The notes under the pieces were generated by a model. That model was not told the origin of the DNA. It saw only the letters and a list, made by a program, of their open reading frames with translations, and did not search any database. Position numbers and translations under genes: made by a program. A DNA stretch of 64,000 nt from Massilia sp. W12 (GTDB lineage: Bacteria > Pseudomonadota > Gammaproteobacteria > Burkholderiales > Burkholderiaceae_D), in assembly GCF_037300705.1 (NCBI RefSeq), contig NZ_CP147776.1, positions 5,090,857-5,154,856 of the forward strand, given 5' to 3'. Shown piece after piece: positions 29,070 through 37,084 of the stretch. Within the stretch, counting starts at the first letter, position 1. Each line of letters begins with the position of its first letter.

Positions 29070-29145
29070 GGCCCGGTAGCTCAGTCGGTAGAGCAGAGGA
29101 TTGAAAATCCTTGTGTCGGTGGTTCGATTCCGCCCCAGGCCACCA
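29070..29145 (+). tRNA. tRNA-Phe(GAA), copy 2
   Basis: Identical to copy 1 over all 76 bases, including the C-A mismatch in the acceptor stem. The 30-base spacer contains a small hairpin (CGGGCTGTTGCAGCCCG, 29049-29065), probably a processing feature of a shared precursor. A strong terminator follows. Confidence 0.95.
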
Positions 29146-29159
29146 AGTTTTTCTATAAA

Positions 29160-29191
29160 AACGCCGATCTTCACAGGTCGGCGTTTTTTTT
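29160..29191 (+). terminator. Intrinsic terminator of the tRNA-Phe pair
   Basis: AACGCCGATC (29160-29169) pairs with GGTCGGCGTT (29176-29185), one G-T pair, 6-base loop, followed by a run of T to 29191. It starts 15 bases after the second tRNA. Confidence 0.9.
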
Positions 29192-29333
29192 CGGCGGTAT
29201 AGACCCCCTGCGCCACGCCATCCCCACTTAACACGGCAACAGAGCGCATGCGCTCAGAATATCCCCCTGCAAAATTCGATATCGCGCGATGCCGCGCAAT
29301 TCCCCTATGCGCCAACGGGGGCGCAAAACATGA

Positions 29334-29362
29334 TTGACATTTGTTTCCACGGAAACTAAACT
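29334..29362 (+). promoter_or_regulatory. Promoter of the marR gene
   Basis: A near-consensus sigma-70 promoter: TTGACA (29334-29339), 17-base spacer, TAAACT (29357-29362). The spacer contains a perfect operator-like palindrome, so repressor binding would block RNA polymerase. Confidence 0.75.
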
Positions 29363-29383
29363 TCCACAAGTTTCCGGAGAAAC
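29343..29383. promoter_or_regulatory. Two operator-like palindromes before marR
   Basis: GTTTCCACGGAAAC (29343-29356) is a perfect 6+2+6 palindrome within the promoter spacer. GTTTCCGGAGAAAC (29370-29383), 27 bases further on, is a near copy that overlaps the ribosome site (GGAGA). Paired sites of this size fit binding by MarR dimers and autoregulation. Confidence 0.6.
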
Positions 29384-29386
29384 CTA

Positions 29387-29857
29387 ATGAACCAACACGA
29401 TGATCCAATCCAACCGTCGCCGCTGGAAGCCCACCTCGGTTTTTGGCTGCGTTTTGTTTCAAACCACGTATCAAACCGTTTTCAACAGTTGCTTGAAGAA
29501 AAAGGCGTCAGCGTTACCGAATGGGTCGCGCTGCGCACGCTCTGGGCGCGTGATGAAACCAGCCATGCCGCGCTGATCCAGACTCTGGGCATGACCAAAG
29601 GCGCTGCGTCCAAGGTCATATCGCGGTTGGAGGAAAAAGGCTTGGCAGGTCGCCAATTGCTTGACGGCCGCGCCCGTGAGCAAAGCTTGAGCCTGAGCGC
29701 TGCCGGCAAAGCCCTGGTGCCACAACTGGCCGCCTTGGCCGACGCAAATGACGCCCACTTCTTTGGCCACCTGCCAGCCGCTGAGCGCTTGGCGCTGACC
29801 CGGGCCATGCAAGCCCTGGTGCAATACCACCAACTCAAAGACATCCCAACCGCCTGA
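29387..29857 (+). CDS. MarR family transcriptional regulator
   Basis: A 156-residue winged-helix regulator. The recognition helix region MTKGAASKVISRLEEKGLAGRQ and wing GRAREQSLSLSAAGKAL are standard for MarR. GGAGA precedes the ATG. Its own promoter carries two matching palindromes, so it probably represses itself and the DUF1398 gene 32 bases downstream. The inducer is unknown. Confidence 0.9.
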   Translation: MNQHDDPIQPSPLEAHLGFWLRFVSNHVSNRFQQLLEEKGVSVTEWVALRTLWARDETSHAALIQTLGMTKGAASKVISRLEEKGLAGRQLLDGRAREQSLSLSAAGKALVPQLAALADANDAHFFGHLPAAERLALTRAMQALVQYHQLKDIPTA

Positions 29858-29889
29858 TACAACAGGCATCTTTGCAGCGAAGAGAAATC

Positions 29890-30285
29890 ATGAATCAAAG
29901 CACACTCGACACTATTCACTCGACTTTTGAAGCATCCAAACAAGGCGCCATCCAATTCGGCCAAGTCATTGCGCAACTGATAGCCGCCGGCGTGGAGTCT
30001 TACCACGTAGATTACCGCGCTGGCCGCATTACCTTTTATCTGCCTGACGGCAGCAGCACTGATTGCAGTTTCGAAAAGCCGCAACATGGAATCGCCGACG
30101 CTTTTGACAGCGCCGCCGTGCACGCCGCAGTCCTGGGCGCGCAGCAGGGGAAGGTGCAGTACCCTGAATTCAAACAACTCACGCAGCAAGCTGGCTGCGT
30201 TGGCTATACAGTCTGGATTGCGGGCCGCCATGTGTCCTACCTGGGGCGGCGGGGCGAGACGCATGTAGAACATTTTCCTGACTGA
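29890..30285 (+). CDS. DUF1398 family protein
   Basis: A 131-residue protein of the DUF1398 family: an N-terminal helix with [22 protein letters not shown], then [21 protein letters not shown] and a C-terminal [22 protein letters not shown]. The family is small, cytosolic and uncharacterised. The start at 29890 is chosen because AGAGA precedes it. It probably belongs to the MarR-controlled transcript. Confidence 0.8.
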   Translation: MNQSTLDTIHSTFEASKQGAIQFGQVIAQLIAAGVESYHVDYRAGRITFYLPDGSSTDCSFEKPQHGIADAFDSAAVHAAVLGAQQGKVQYPEFKQLTQQAGCVGYTVWIAGRHVSYLGRRGETHVEHFPD

Positions 30286-30403
30286 ATGGGTCAGAAATCT
30301 CCAAGCCGGGCCAGATTGCGCTGCAGCCATCAATCTGCGCGCACCTCCTGAGGCGCGGGACGCAAGAATCGCCAGAGCCGGCTGGAACCTTTCAGTGTGA
30401 TGG

Positions 30404-30454
30404 TATACTCCCGCAGCAACATTCCCAACGCCAGACGGCAAGCCGCTCTGGCGT
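30404..30454 (+). promoter_or_regulatory. yjdM promoter and leader hairpin
   Basis: A -10 box TATACT (30404-30409) is followed by a leader with a strong hairpin: ACGCCAGA CGGC (30428-30439) pairs with GCCG C TCTGGCGT (30442-30454), then TCTTTCATTT. It lies 19 bases before the start codon and its T-rich tail leads into the ribosome site TGGAG, so it could act as an attenuator or protect the messenger. The -35 box is poor. Confidence 0.45.
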
Positions 30455-30473
30455 CTTTCATTTGGAGCCTATC

Positions 30474-30815
30474 ATGTCCCTGCCCGCCTGCCCGCAATGC
30501 ACTTCCAACCTGACTTATGACGACGGCATGGGCAATTATGTTTGCCCGGAATGCGGCCACGAATGGCCGCAACAAGCCGCCGCCGCTGAAGCCGAAGCTG
30601 CGCGCGTCTGGCGCGACGCCGCCGGCAATGTTTTGCAGGATGGCGACACGGTGGTGGTGATCAAGGATTTGAAGCTCAAAGGCGGCGGCGGCGTGGTCAA
30701 GCAAGGAACCAAAGTGAAAAACATCCGCTTAGTCGATGGCGACCATGATATCGATTGCAAAATCGACGGTTTCGGGTCTATGGGTTTGAAGACGGAATTT
30801 GTTAAAAAGGCTTGA
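30474..30815 (+). CDS. yjdM: YjdM/PhnA family zinc-ribbon protein
   Basis: A 113-residue protein. A zinc ribbon with C6, C9, C24 and C27 ([15 protein letters not shown]) is followed by a PhnA SH3-like domain ([35 protein letters not shown]). Despite the old name it is not a phosphonoacetate hydrolase in most bacteria; the function is uncertain. The start at 30474 gives MSLPACPQC. Confidence 0.9.
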   Translation: MSLPACPQCTSNLTYDDGMGNYVCPECGHEWPQQAAAAEAEAARVWRDAAGNVLQDGDTVVVIKDLKLKGGGGVVKQGTKVKNIRLVDGDHDIDCKIDGFGSMGLKTEFVKKA

Positions 30816-30925
30816 AGCTGATGCTACTGATGCTTACTGCTCACCCGAACCAAAGAACCGCTCACCGAGAGATGCATTCACACAAATTAACCAAGCCTAT
30901 CCACTAACTCGACCAACGTTAACTT

Positions 30926-31249
30926 TTAGTTTTTATCCATATCAGTCCCGAGAACTTGTAATTGCTGAACCTCGAGCCTTATTGCCTCAGTAAGCTCGGA
31001 AACTTCAGAGGAATGGAGTCGATATTCGGCAGTTACCTGCTCTTGACTCTTATTGGCAAGGAAAAATAGCTTACCCGCAACCTCTAGGAGCAGACTTACC
31101 AATTTTGAGCATCGATTAAGGCTGTTGGCTTGTACCCAGCGCTCAAGTGCTCCGCTAGACATTCCATAGAGTTCCTCGCGCCAATGTACACTGTTTACAG
31201 CGAGAAGAACTTCTCGCTGAGCGGCGATACGATTGTTGAATTCAGTCAT
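30926..31249 (-). CDS. Small helical protein, last gene of a three-gene island operon
   Basis: A 107-residue, mostly helical, charged protein without a signal peptide or recognised domain. It starts MTEFNNRIAAQREVLLAVNS and its C-terminal half (about residues 65-100) is Glu/Ser/Leu-rich and may form a coiled coil. No HEPN RxxxxH motif is visible. The ATG overlaps the stop of the nucleotidyltransferase gene by four bases (ATGA), so it is translated with it. Codon and base composition are AT-richer than flanking genes. It could be a partner or antidote of the nucleotidyltransferase; that is inference. Confidence 0.6.
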   Translation of the reverse strand: MTEFNNRIAAQREVLLAVNSVHWREELYGMSSGALERWVQANSLNRCSKLVSLLLEVAGKLFFLANKSQEQVTAEYRLHSSEVSELTEAIRLEVQQLQVLGTDMDKN

Positions 31250-31869
31250 CTTCTTACCTCGGCGAGTAGTTGACGCATCCAGGATTGGATGGCAGGAGCC
31301 GCCCTAAGTACAAGCATAACCTCCTGGTCCGACAGCGCAAGACCAATTCCACGCGTTGATAACACTCGTGCGCGCGTAAGCACACCAAAGGCCTCTGCAT
31401 CTATGCTCAGTGGTGAATCAATCAACAAGGGTGACCTTCTTGAGAAAACGGGGTGGCCATGCCAGATAGAATAGCAGGTAGCAAAGTTCCTAATACCCAG
31501 GAACATACAAGACAGATTGAAAGTAGCATTCACTCGAGTTTTTAATAGTTGATTAAACGAATCAAAAAAAAGGTTGGCGAACTTATTGCAGTCCTCCTCT
31601 CCAGCTGTGTAAGCAGCAGGAGCACCCAAGGAGGCGATGAAGTCTATGCCATCTGACGAAAACAAGAGCCTTGATTCCAAATGCAGGTGCCAAGCAAACG
31701 GATTTCCCTCTGTCCATAAGCGGCGCAATCGATCATGCTGATATACCGAGAATTTTTCCGTGTCAATATCAGAATTAGGCCCTGTGATGCAGGCAAGGAT
31801 GTCGACATCTGATGCCTTATCGACTTCCCCCCGGCAAATCGAACCAAATGCGTAGAAATGCATGTTCAT
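31246..31869 (-). CDS. Nucleotidyltransferase-fold protein (MNT-like)
   Basis: A 207-residue protein with the DNA polymerase beta-type nucleotidyltransferase motif AFGSICRGEVDKASDVDI (residues 8-24; catalytic D21 and D23). The reading frame begins only eight residues before the GS motif, so the usual first helix and strand are very short or missing. The C-terminal half is helical with no recognised domain. It overlaps the pentapeptide gene by four bases and the small helical gene by four. Minimal nucleotidyltransferases often serve as antitoxins or as nucleotide-modifying effectors; which applies is unknown. Confidence 0.75.
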   Translation of the reverse strand: MNMHFYAFGSICRGEVDKASDVDILACITGPNSDIDTEKFSVYQHDRLRRLWTEGNPFAWHLHLESRLLFSSDGIDFIASLGAPAAYTAGEEDCNKFANLFFDSFNQLLKTRVNATFNLSCMFLGIRNFATCYSIWHGHPVFSRRSPLLIDSPLSIDAEAFGVLTRARVLSTRGIGLALSDQEVMLVLRAAPAIQSWMRQLLAEVRR

Positions 31870-32714
31870 CGGCGTCCAAAGCGTTTGACCAAGAGCGCCG
31901 TGAGTAAGGATAACGCTATTAGTCTGGTAGCAACGATCGCCGAAGCGGCTGCAATCGCGTGTGATGGACGAGAAAGGGTTCCCAAGAATATTGCCGGCGC
32001 GGCTTTCAGACTCTCCCAGTAGTCTAGGATGGTGGCCGAGGTACTAGAAGTATTGGCATCGTAAACAGCAATGACTATCATCACAATGATGATCGATCGC
32101 AGCAGCTTGGAAATACTCTCACCATTCCCCCAGACAAAATGAAGCACCCAGAACTCTAGCCAAGCCAGAAACTGGCGGACGCGCAAAAGACCTGGGTACT
32201 TCTTACGGTGAAACTCATCCTCAGATTGCCAAGATTCACGTAAATGACGTGCCGTAGCATCAAGTTCTTGCGTGATTGCCTCATTTACCGCTTTAGCATC
32301 CCCAACCTGTTGGAAGTTCATACGCAATGAGCGCGCGAAACGCATCTTGAGATTCTGCTCCCTAGGGTTCCATGCAGTGAGAATATCGGAATCAATTTGA
32401 CAACGCTCGAAGGTCGCGTAGTCAAATCTGGAGCCGGGAAAACTCGACTGATGGAAGTTAGAGCCGATAAATCTACACCCAGTGAAATTACACGAATCAA
32501 AAACGCAGTTGCGAAAATAGCAGCCTTCAAACAAACTATGCTCGAACGACACGTTCTTGAATGTAATCCTGCTTGCGTTTAGGCGGGTGAAATTCTTAAA
32601 TTTGAATGCAACAGCCTCATACACAACGTTTTGGGCAACGTAGTGGTCAGTAATGGTCTGTCTGTTGCCCGGAGAATAATCAGCCGGAATCGCAGGCAAG
32701 TTATCGTCTGTCAT
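31866..32714 (-). CDS. Pentapeptide-repeat protein with two C-terminal membrane helices
   Basis: A 282-residue protein. Eleven uninterrupted pentapeptide repeats are visible, with a phenylalanine every five residues from F52 to F102, forming a short right-handed beta-helix. A charged helical linker (about 120-180) follows, then two hydrophobic segments (about 204-218 and 257-276). The loop between them (DYWESLKAAPAIFLGTL) and the basic end (ALLVKRFGRR) recall a two-helix ion-channel domain, but no potassium filter motif is present. It is first in an operon with a nucleotidyltransferase and a small helical protein, all AT-richer than the surroundings, suggesting horizontal gain. Confidence 0.75.
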   Translation of the reverse strand: MTDDNLPAIPADYSPGNRQTITDHYVAQNVVYEAVAFKFKNFTRLNASRITFKNVSFEHSLFEGCYFRNCVFDSCNFTGCRFIGSNFHQSSFPGSRFDYATFERCQIDSDILTAWNPREQNLKMRFARSLRMNFQQVGDAKAVNEAITQELDATARHLRESWQSEDEFHRKKYPGLLRVRQFLAWLEFWVLHFVWGNGESISKLLRSIIIVMIVIAVYDANTSSTSATILDYWESLKAAPAIFLGTLSRPSHAIAAASAIVATRLIALSLLTALLVKRFGRR

Positions 32715-33215
32715 TTGGGTTTCGCAATTGGGTTAGCTCACATTTGCTCAAAGCCAGTCTTCTAATACTCAGCTAAGACCTAGGATTCAAATGATTCTAT
32801 TATCGCTCTTTAGCTATGATGCCGCACAAATTTTTGCGTTGAACATCCACCACTGCAGTTTCCACCGAGGACCGCATTACACATGCACAAATAATATTTT
32901 ATCTTCATCACTGGCCGTTGGCAGGGAGCGACATACAGCTCCTGACACCGTTCGGATATTGCTGCATACATTTTCAGCGCCACGCCACTCTGACAAAAAC
33001 CACCACTAGTTGACATGAAAGTGCACAATCGCCCCTATCTTCTCTGCTGTTGCTCCTTCTATCAAATGTCAAATACCCTGTCCTGATGCATAGCAAAGCA
33101 CCTTTGAAAAAGCGTAAAAATATTGTAACAAAATTAATTATCAACAAGCCATCGCAAGCCCGCTCCCGCTTGCTACAATCCATGATTATTCCCTTCTGAT
33201 GCAAGGAGTCTTCCG
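32715..33215. other. AT-rich intergenic region
   Basis: About 500 bases between the divergent pentapeptide operon and the CusF-like gene. It is visibly richer in A and T than the neighbouring chromosome and should hold both promoters. AAGGAG at 33202-33207 serves the CusF-like gene. No convincing gene, RNA or repeat was recognised; short open frames here lack ribosome sites and domain signals. Confidence 0.5.
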
Positions 33216-33545
33216 ATGCGCTTTTTATCCCCCCTGATCCTGGCCGCCGCTTGTTTGAGCGTATTGCCGCAGCAAGCCGCGTTTGCACAATCTATCTATG
33301 AACAAGCCGCCAAAAGCCCGGACTGGGCTGAAGGCCGGGTGCAGAAAATTGACCTCAAAGAAGGCAAGGTCACCATCAAACATCTGGGCATGCGCAATTT
33401 TCTGAATCAGGCTGGCGTAATCGTCTTGCCGGCGCAAGACAAAAAAATACTCGAAGGCATGAAACAGGATCAGGCGATTATTTTCAAAACCGGACAGGGT
33501 GCGGATGGCAGGCCGGTATTGTTGGCCTTCATGCCGCAAGTTTGA
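33216..33545 (+). CDS. CusF-like periplasmic copper-binding domain protein
   Basis: A 109-residue protein with a signal peptide ending near AAFAQ and a small beta-barrel resembling CusF (WAEGRVQKIDLKEGKVTIKHLGM). In CusF, copper is held by a His, a Trp and two Met; here H56 is in place but the WPxMxM segment is replaced by NFLNQAGVIVLP. Metal binding is therefore doubtful or different. AAGGAG lies eight bases before the ATG. It is convergent with the next gene. Confidence 0.75.
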   Translation: MRFLSPLILAAACLSVLPQQAAFAQSIYEQAAKSPDWAEGRVQKIDLKEGKVTIKHLGMRNFLNQAGVIVLPAQDKKILEGMKQDQAIIFKTGQGADGRPVLLAFMPQV

Positions 33546-33550
33546 AGCGG

Positions 33551-34303
33551 CTAATCAGCACGCCGCAGATATTGCTGCCGCAGGCGTTGCGGCAGCCCTG
33601 ATTTTTGCACCACATCCCAGGCCGATTGCAAACGCGCGACCAGCGCTGGATCACTATCCCGGTTCAGCGCGAAATACAGGCTGCGGCTGCCATCAATTAA
33701 AAACGCAGGCTCAAACGCATCCAGATCAAGCTTTTGCAGCTTGCACACCGAGATAAAATTCCATTCCATCAAAATCACATAATCCAGGCGCCCGGCCAAC
33801 AGTTTTTGCAGATTCAAGAAGGAGCTTGGGGCAAATTCAAACGCTTCCTCACTTAAGCCGGTCTGCTCCAGCACCACCCGGCTGGACGCCATCTGGCGCA
33901 CCATGCCGGTGCGGTAACGCGCCAGCTCATGCACGCTGGCGGCTTGCAGATCTGTGCGCTTGCGCAATTTGTAGGCGTAAATATTGATGGGGGAAAGCGG
34001 GCCTATCCACAGAAATTGCTGCTCCCGCTCCGGAATTCTGGCGGTCGAGTACAACAGGGTGTTTGGCTGCAGCAAAGTCAATTGCATCGCGCGCCGCCAG
34101 GGCATCACTTCGATCTCCGCTTGCAAGCCGGCGTGGCGCAAGGTGGCCTGCAACAGCCCGGTGGAATAACCGCCGACTTTGCCGCCCTCGGTGTAATTCA
34201 GCGGGTGGGTTTCTTCTGTCAGCACGCGCAATGCCTGGCCAACAGCCGCCGTACTGCAAAACAGCATGAACAAAGCAAGCAAACCTGCAGAAAGAGATCG
34301 CAT
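33551..34303 (-). CDS. Periplasmic solute-binding protein (family 3-like)
   Basis: A 250-residue protein with a signal peptide (MRSLSAGLLALFMLFCSTAAVGQA) and the type 2 periplasmic binding fold of amino-acid-type receptors (RVLTEETHPLNYTEGGKVGGYSTGLLQATL, then a GRLDYVILME lobe). No permease or ATPase gene is adjacent, so it may be an orphan receptor. AAGGAG six bases upstream of 34303 supports the start. Confidence 0.82.
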   Translation of the reverse strand: MRSLSAGLLALFMLFCSTAAVGQALRVLTEETHPLNYTEGGKVGGYSTGLLQATLRHAGLQAEIEVMPWRRAMQLTLLQPNTLLYSTARIPEREQQFLWIGPLSPINIYAYKLRKRTDLQAASVHELARYRTGMVRQMASSRVVLEQTGLSEEAFEFAPSSFLNLQKLLAGRLDYVILMEWNFISVCKLQKLDLDAFEPAFLIDGSRSLYFALNRDSDPALVARLQSAWDVVQKSGLPQRLRQQYLRRAD

Positions 34304-34417
34304 CGCCGCTCCTTGCGAATGGCTGTTCTTACATGATAGCTTGTGCAGCCGCATGCACAATACCATGCATATGTATAATGCAGGGTTTTGCAGCCCGCTG
34401 GCTAACAGGAAAACAGG

Positions 34418-34921
34418 ATGAAGAACGATTTTGCATTACACGAAGGGACATTTGCCGACCGCGCCGTGCTGGATCGCCTGGCCGAGCTGTATCTCTACGA
34501 TTATTCTGAATTCGATGGCTATGACGTGGATGCGCATGGCTTGTACCGCTTCGATGATCTGGATTATTACTGGCTGGAAAAAACGCGTGAAGTGTTGTTG
34601 TTCAAGGTCAATCAACACTGGGCCGGTTTTGCTTTGATTTCAGAAGATGTGCTGCACCCGCAGAGCCAGCGCTGCATCAATGATTTTTTCATACTGCGCA
34701 AATACCGCCGGCAAGGCATAGGCGCGCAAGCGGCGAACTGTATTTTTGCGCGCACCCCATCCGCCTGGGAAGTCTGTATGCTGCCCAACAATTTGCCGGC
34801 GCAGGCGTTCTGGCGCAAAACCATCGCCGCCGCCAGCAATGGCGCCTGGCAGGAACAACAAATCGACAATGACGACTGGCGCGGGCCGCTGATGTGGTTT
34901 GACAATCGCCCGCAAACTTAA
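34418..34921 (+). CDS. GNAT family N-acetyltransferase
   Basis: A 167-residue acetyltransferase with the acetyl-CoA motif FILRKYRRQGIGAQAA (about residues 89-104) and an acidic N-terminal half (LYLYDYSEFDGYDVDAHG) that resembles GNATs annotated as acting on small molecules. The substrate is unknown. It is followed 24 bases later by an MFS gene and may share its transcript. Confidence 0.85.
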   Translation: MKNDFALHEGTFADRAVLDRLAELYLYDYSEFDGYDVDAHGLYRFDDLDYYWLEKTREVLLFKVNQHWAGFALISEDVLHPQSQRCINDFFILRKYRRQGIGAQAANCIFARTPSAWEVCMLPNNLPAQAFWRKTIAAASNGAWQEQQIDNDDWRGPLMWFDNRPQT

Positions 34922-34945
34922 AGCTTGATGCAAGAAAAGGCAACC

Positions 34946-36184
34946 ATGCAGTTACCTGTCCGCGCCATGCTGGCTGCGCAATTTTTTTCCATCCTGGGCA
35001 GCGCGATTGGCGCACTGGCCATACCCTGGCTCTTGTTTGAGGCGCACTTAAGCCCCGAGCGGATTGCCTTGCTGTTTGCGGTGCAATCCGGGGCCGCTCT
35101 GCTGGCCGCGCTGCTCGGCACGCCGCTGGTGGATCGGATCGATAAGCGCAAAGCGTATATCGTCTGCGATCTGTTGCTGGCGCTTGCCTCATTCAGTCTG
35201 GTCGGCCTGTATCTGGCGCATGCCCTGCATCCACTGATCATTGCGCTGATTCTGGCCATTGCCGCCGTGCTCAGCGCTTTCGCCAGCGCCGCCGGTTCAG
35301 CCATGATTCCGGGACTGCTGCAACAACAAGCTTGCGATCATCCAGACACCCATCAGCGCGTCAACGGCTGGATAGGCGTATTTCACAATTTCGGCGATCT
35401 GGCCGGCCCGATTATTGGCGGTCTGTGCATCGCCGCGCTCGGCAGCGCCGGCGCGCTGGCGCTCGACGGCGCCACTTTTTTACTCTCAGCCCTGCTGCTG
35501 TTTGTATTTTTGCCGCGCATGAGCGCAAGCGCTGCGCATCCCGCAAGCACTCACAGCGAAGCCGGGCAGGCGCATGGCCGCAACGACTATCTGGCCGGGG
35601 TGCGTGAAATCATGCGCAGCCCGGTGCTGCGCATGGTCAGCTTGATCAGCGCCGTCATCAATTTGAGCCTGACCCCGCTGCTCGCCCTCTTGCTGCCGGT
35701 GCTGGTGAAACAGGCTGGCGGCAGCGCGCTGGGCGCAGGCGTGCTGATTTCCTGCTTTGGCGGCGGCGCACTGCTCGCGTCTTTATTGATCAGCCTGCGC
35801 CCCCTGCCCTGGCCAGCCGTGTACAGCCTGTGCGGCTCGCCCGGTTTGATGCTGCTGTGCTTTGTTTTGCTGCCCTTCAGCAGCGGCCTGAGCAGCTGCT
35901 TCCTGCTATTCCTGCTTGGTCTGGCGGTAGGCTACCTTGGCCCCTTGGAACAGACATTGATGCAAAGCCATGCGCCGCAACAGCATGTGGGACGCGTCAT
36001 GCTGGCGTATTCAGCGCTGCGCACCGTGCCGGTTCCGCTGGGTTATTTCATCTGCAGCCTGGGTCTGGCGCAGGCCAATCTGGCGGCCAGCCTGCACAGC
36101 CTGGCCGCGCTGCTGGCGCTGGCGCTGGCGGCGCTGCTGTACAGCGCCTGGCGCGAAAAGACGCATTGGCGGCCACCGGCATAA
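34946..36184 (+). CDS. MFS transporter, probable drug efflux
   Basis: A 412-residue major facilitator with about 12 membrane helices and the loop motif GTPLVDRIDKRKAYIVCD between helices 2 and 3. It resembles MefA/enterobactin-exporter-type MFS_3 proteins. The start at 34946 is preferred because AAAAGG lies five bases before it; an ATG at 34928 lacks a ribosome site. With the preceding acetyltransferase it could form a small detoxification pair. Confidence 0.85.
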   Translation: MQLPVRAMLAAQFFSILGSAIGALAIPWLLFEAHLSPERIALLFAVQSGAALLAALLGTPLVDRIDKRKAYIVCDLLLALASFSLVGLYLAHALHPLIIALILAIAAVLSAFASAAGSAMIPGLLQQQACDHPDTHQRVNGWIGVFHNFGDLAGPIIGGLCIAALGSAGALALDGATFLLSALLLFVFLPRMSASAAHPASTHSEAGQAHGRNDYLAGVREIMRSPVLRMVSLISAVINLSLTPLLALLLPVLVKQAGGSALGAGVLISCFGGGALLASLLISLRPLPWPAVYSLCGSPGLMLLCFVLLPFSSGLSSCFLLFLLGLAVGYLGPLEQTLMQSHAPQQHVGRVMLAYSALRTVPVPLGYFICSLGLAQANLAASLHSLAALLALALAALLYSAWREKTHWRPPA

Positions 36185-36196
36185 GCTGCAGACGGA

Positions 36197-36931
36197 TCAG
36201 CCTGCCTGCTCTGCTTTGCGCGCGGCGCGCCCGTTGCGGCCATAAAACTGATACAACTTGTCCAAGGGCATGCCGGGAAAATAGCCGCGCCGCTGCGCCT
36301 CAAACACCAATTGATGACGGCGGCTGACGCCGAATTTGGCGAACAGCTCCGTCATCAGATTTTTCACGCGGCCATACGAAAGTTTGACGCGTTGCGCCAC
36401 CTCCATGTTTTCCAGATCCGGTTCGCGCAAGAGCAAATCCAGCACCCTGATTTCGCTTGCATGCAAGAGAGGAATCGCATCGCGCTGATCGCGAAAGGCG
36501 CGCAACATGCATTCCGGCGTGAACAGATAAGCGCCTTCCAGCACTTGCCGCACCGCGCTTTGCAAACGCAAGCTGTCATCGCTGCGCGACAGATAGCCGT
36601 GCACGCCCAGCACAATGCAAGTGCGCAACAGGGCCAGATTTTCACTCGATCCGAGCGCCAGACAGGGCGTGCCGCGCCGCTTGGCCTGCAACAGACACTC
36701 AACCCATTCGCGCCCTTCGCCGCTCTCGATATGCAGGATCAGCAGATTCGGCCCCGCCTCGCGCCACACCTGCTCCAACTCACGCGCCCGGCTCAGGCAT
36801 TGCAAACGATAGTGCGTCCCCAGACTGTGCCGCACCGCGTCGCACAACATGGCGTGATCGCTGATAAAAAGAATATGTTTGACCTGCGCCGCTGTTGCGT
36901 CAGGCGCGGCTTGCTGATTTAACTGGTTCAT
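36197..36931 (-). CDS. LuxR-type response regulator with degenerate receiver
   Basis: A 244-residue protein. Residues 18-130 resemble a receiver domain (HILFISDHAMLCDAVRHSLG), but the phospho-acceptor aspartate at the end of strand 3 is replaced: the sequence reads LLILHIES, with H67 at that place. The C-terminal LuxR/FixJ helix-turn-helix follows (ASEIRVLDLLLREPDLENMEVAQRV, then YGRVKNLMTELFAKFGVSRR). It is therefore probably controlled without phosphorylation. It is convergent with the MFS gene and has no histidine kinase beside it. Confidence 0.8.
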   Translation of the reverse strand: MNQLNQQAAPDATAAQVKHILFISDHAMLCDAVRHSLGTHYRLQCLSRARELEQVWREAGPNLLILHIESGEGREWVECLLQAKRRGTPCLALGSSENLALLRTCIVLGVHGYLSRSDDSLRLQSAVRQVLEGAYLFTPECMLRAFRDQRDAIPLLHASEIRVLDLLLREPDLENMEVAQRVKLSYGRVKNLMTELFAKFGVSRRHQLVFEAQRRGYFPGMPLDKLYQFYGRNGRAARKAEQAG

Positions 36932-37084
36932 CGCTACGCTCCCGGATAAAGAATGGGCCGATAGTAAGCGCAGCCCGCGCAGAAAGGAAGCATTCGCTGA
37001 AAAACCCTGCTGTACATTGGCATACTGCAGCATATCCGGGTTTGCGCGCTGTTTGCGCGGGCGCTTACACGCAGCCGCAGCGCA

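Noticed and set aside
28964-29145. Direct repeats as a CRISPR or mobile element boundary
   Set aside because: The 76-base repeats are complete tRNA genes with their own promoter and terminator; no integrase or spacer series is nearby.
28854-29474. A 206-codon minus-strand frame across the tRNA genes
   Set aside because: Reads through two tRNAs and a terminator; the repeated segment is only antisense tRNA.
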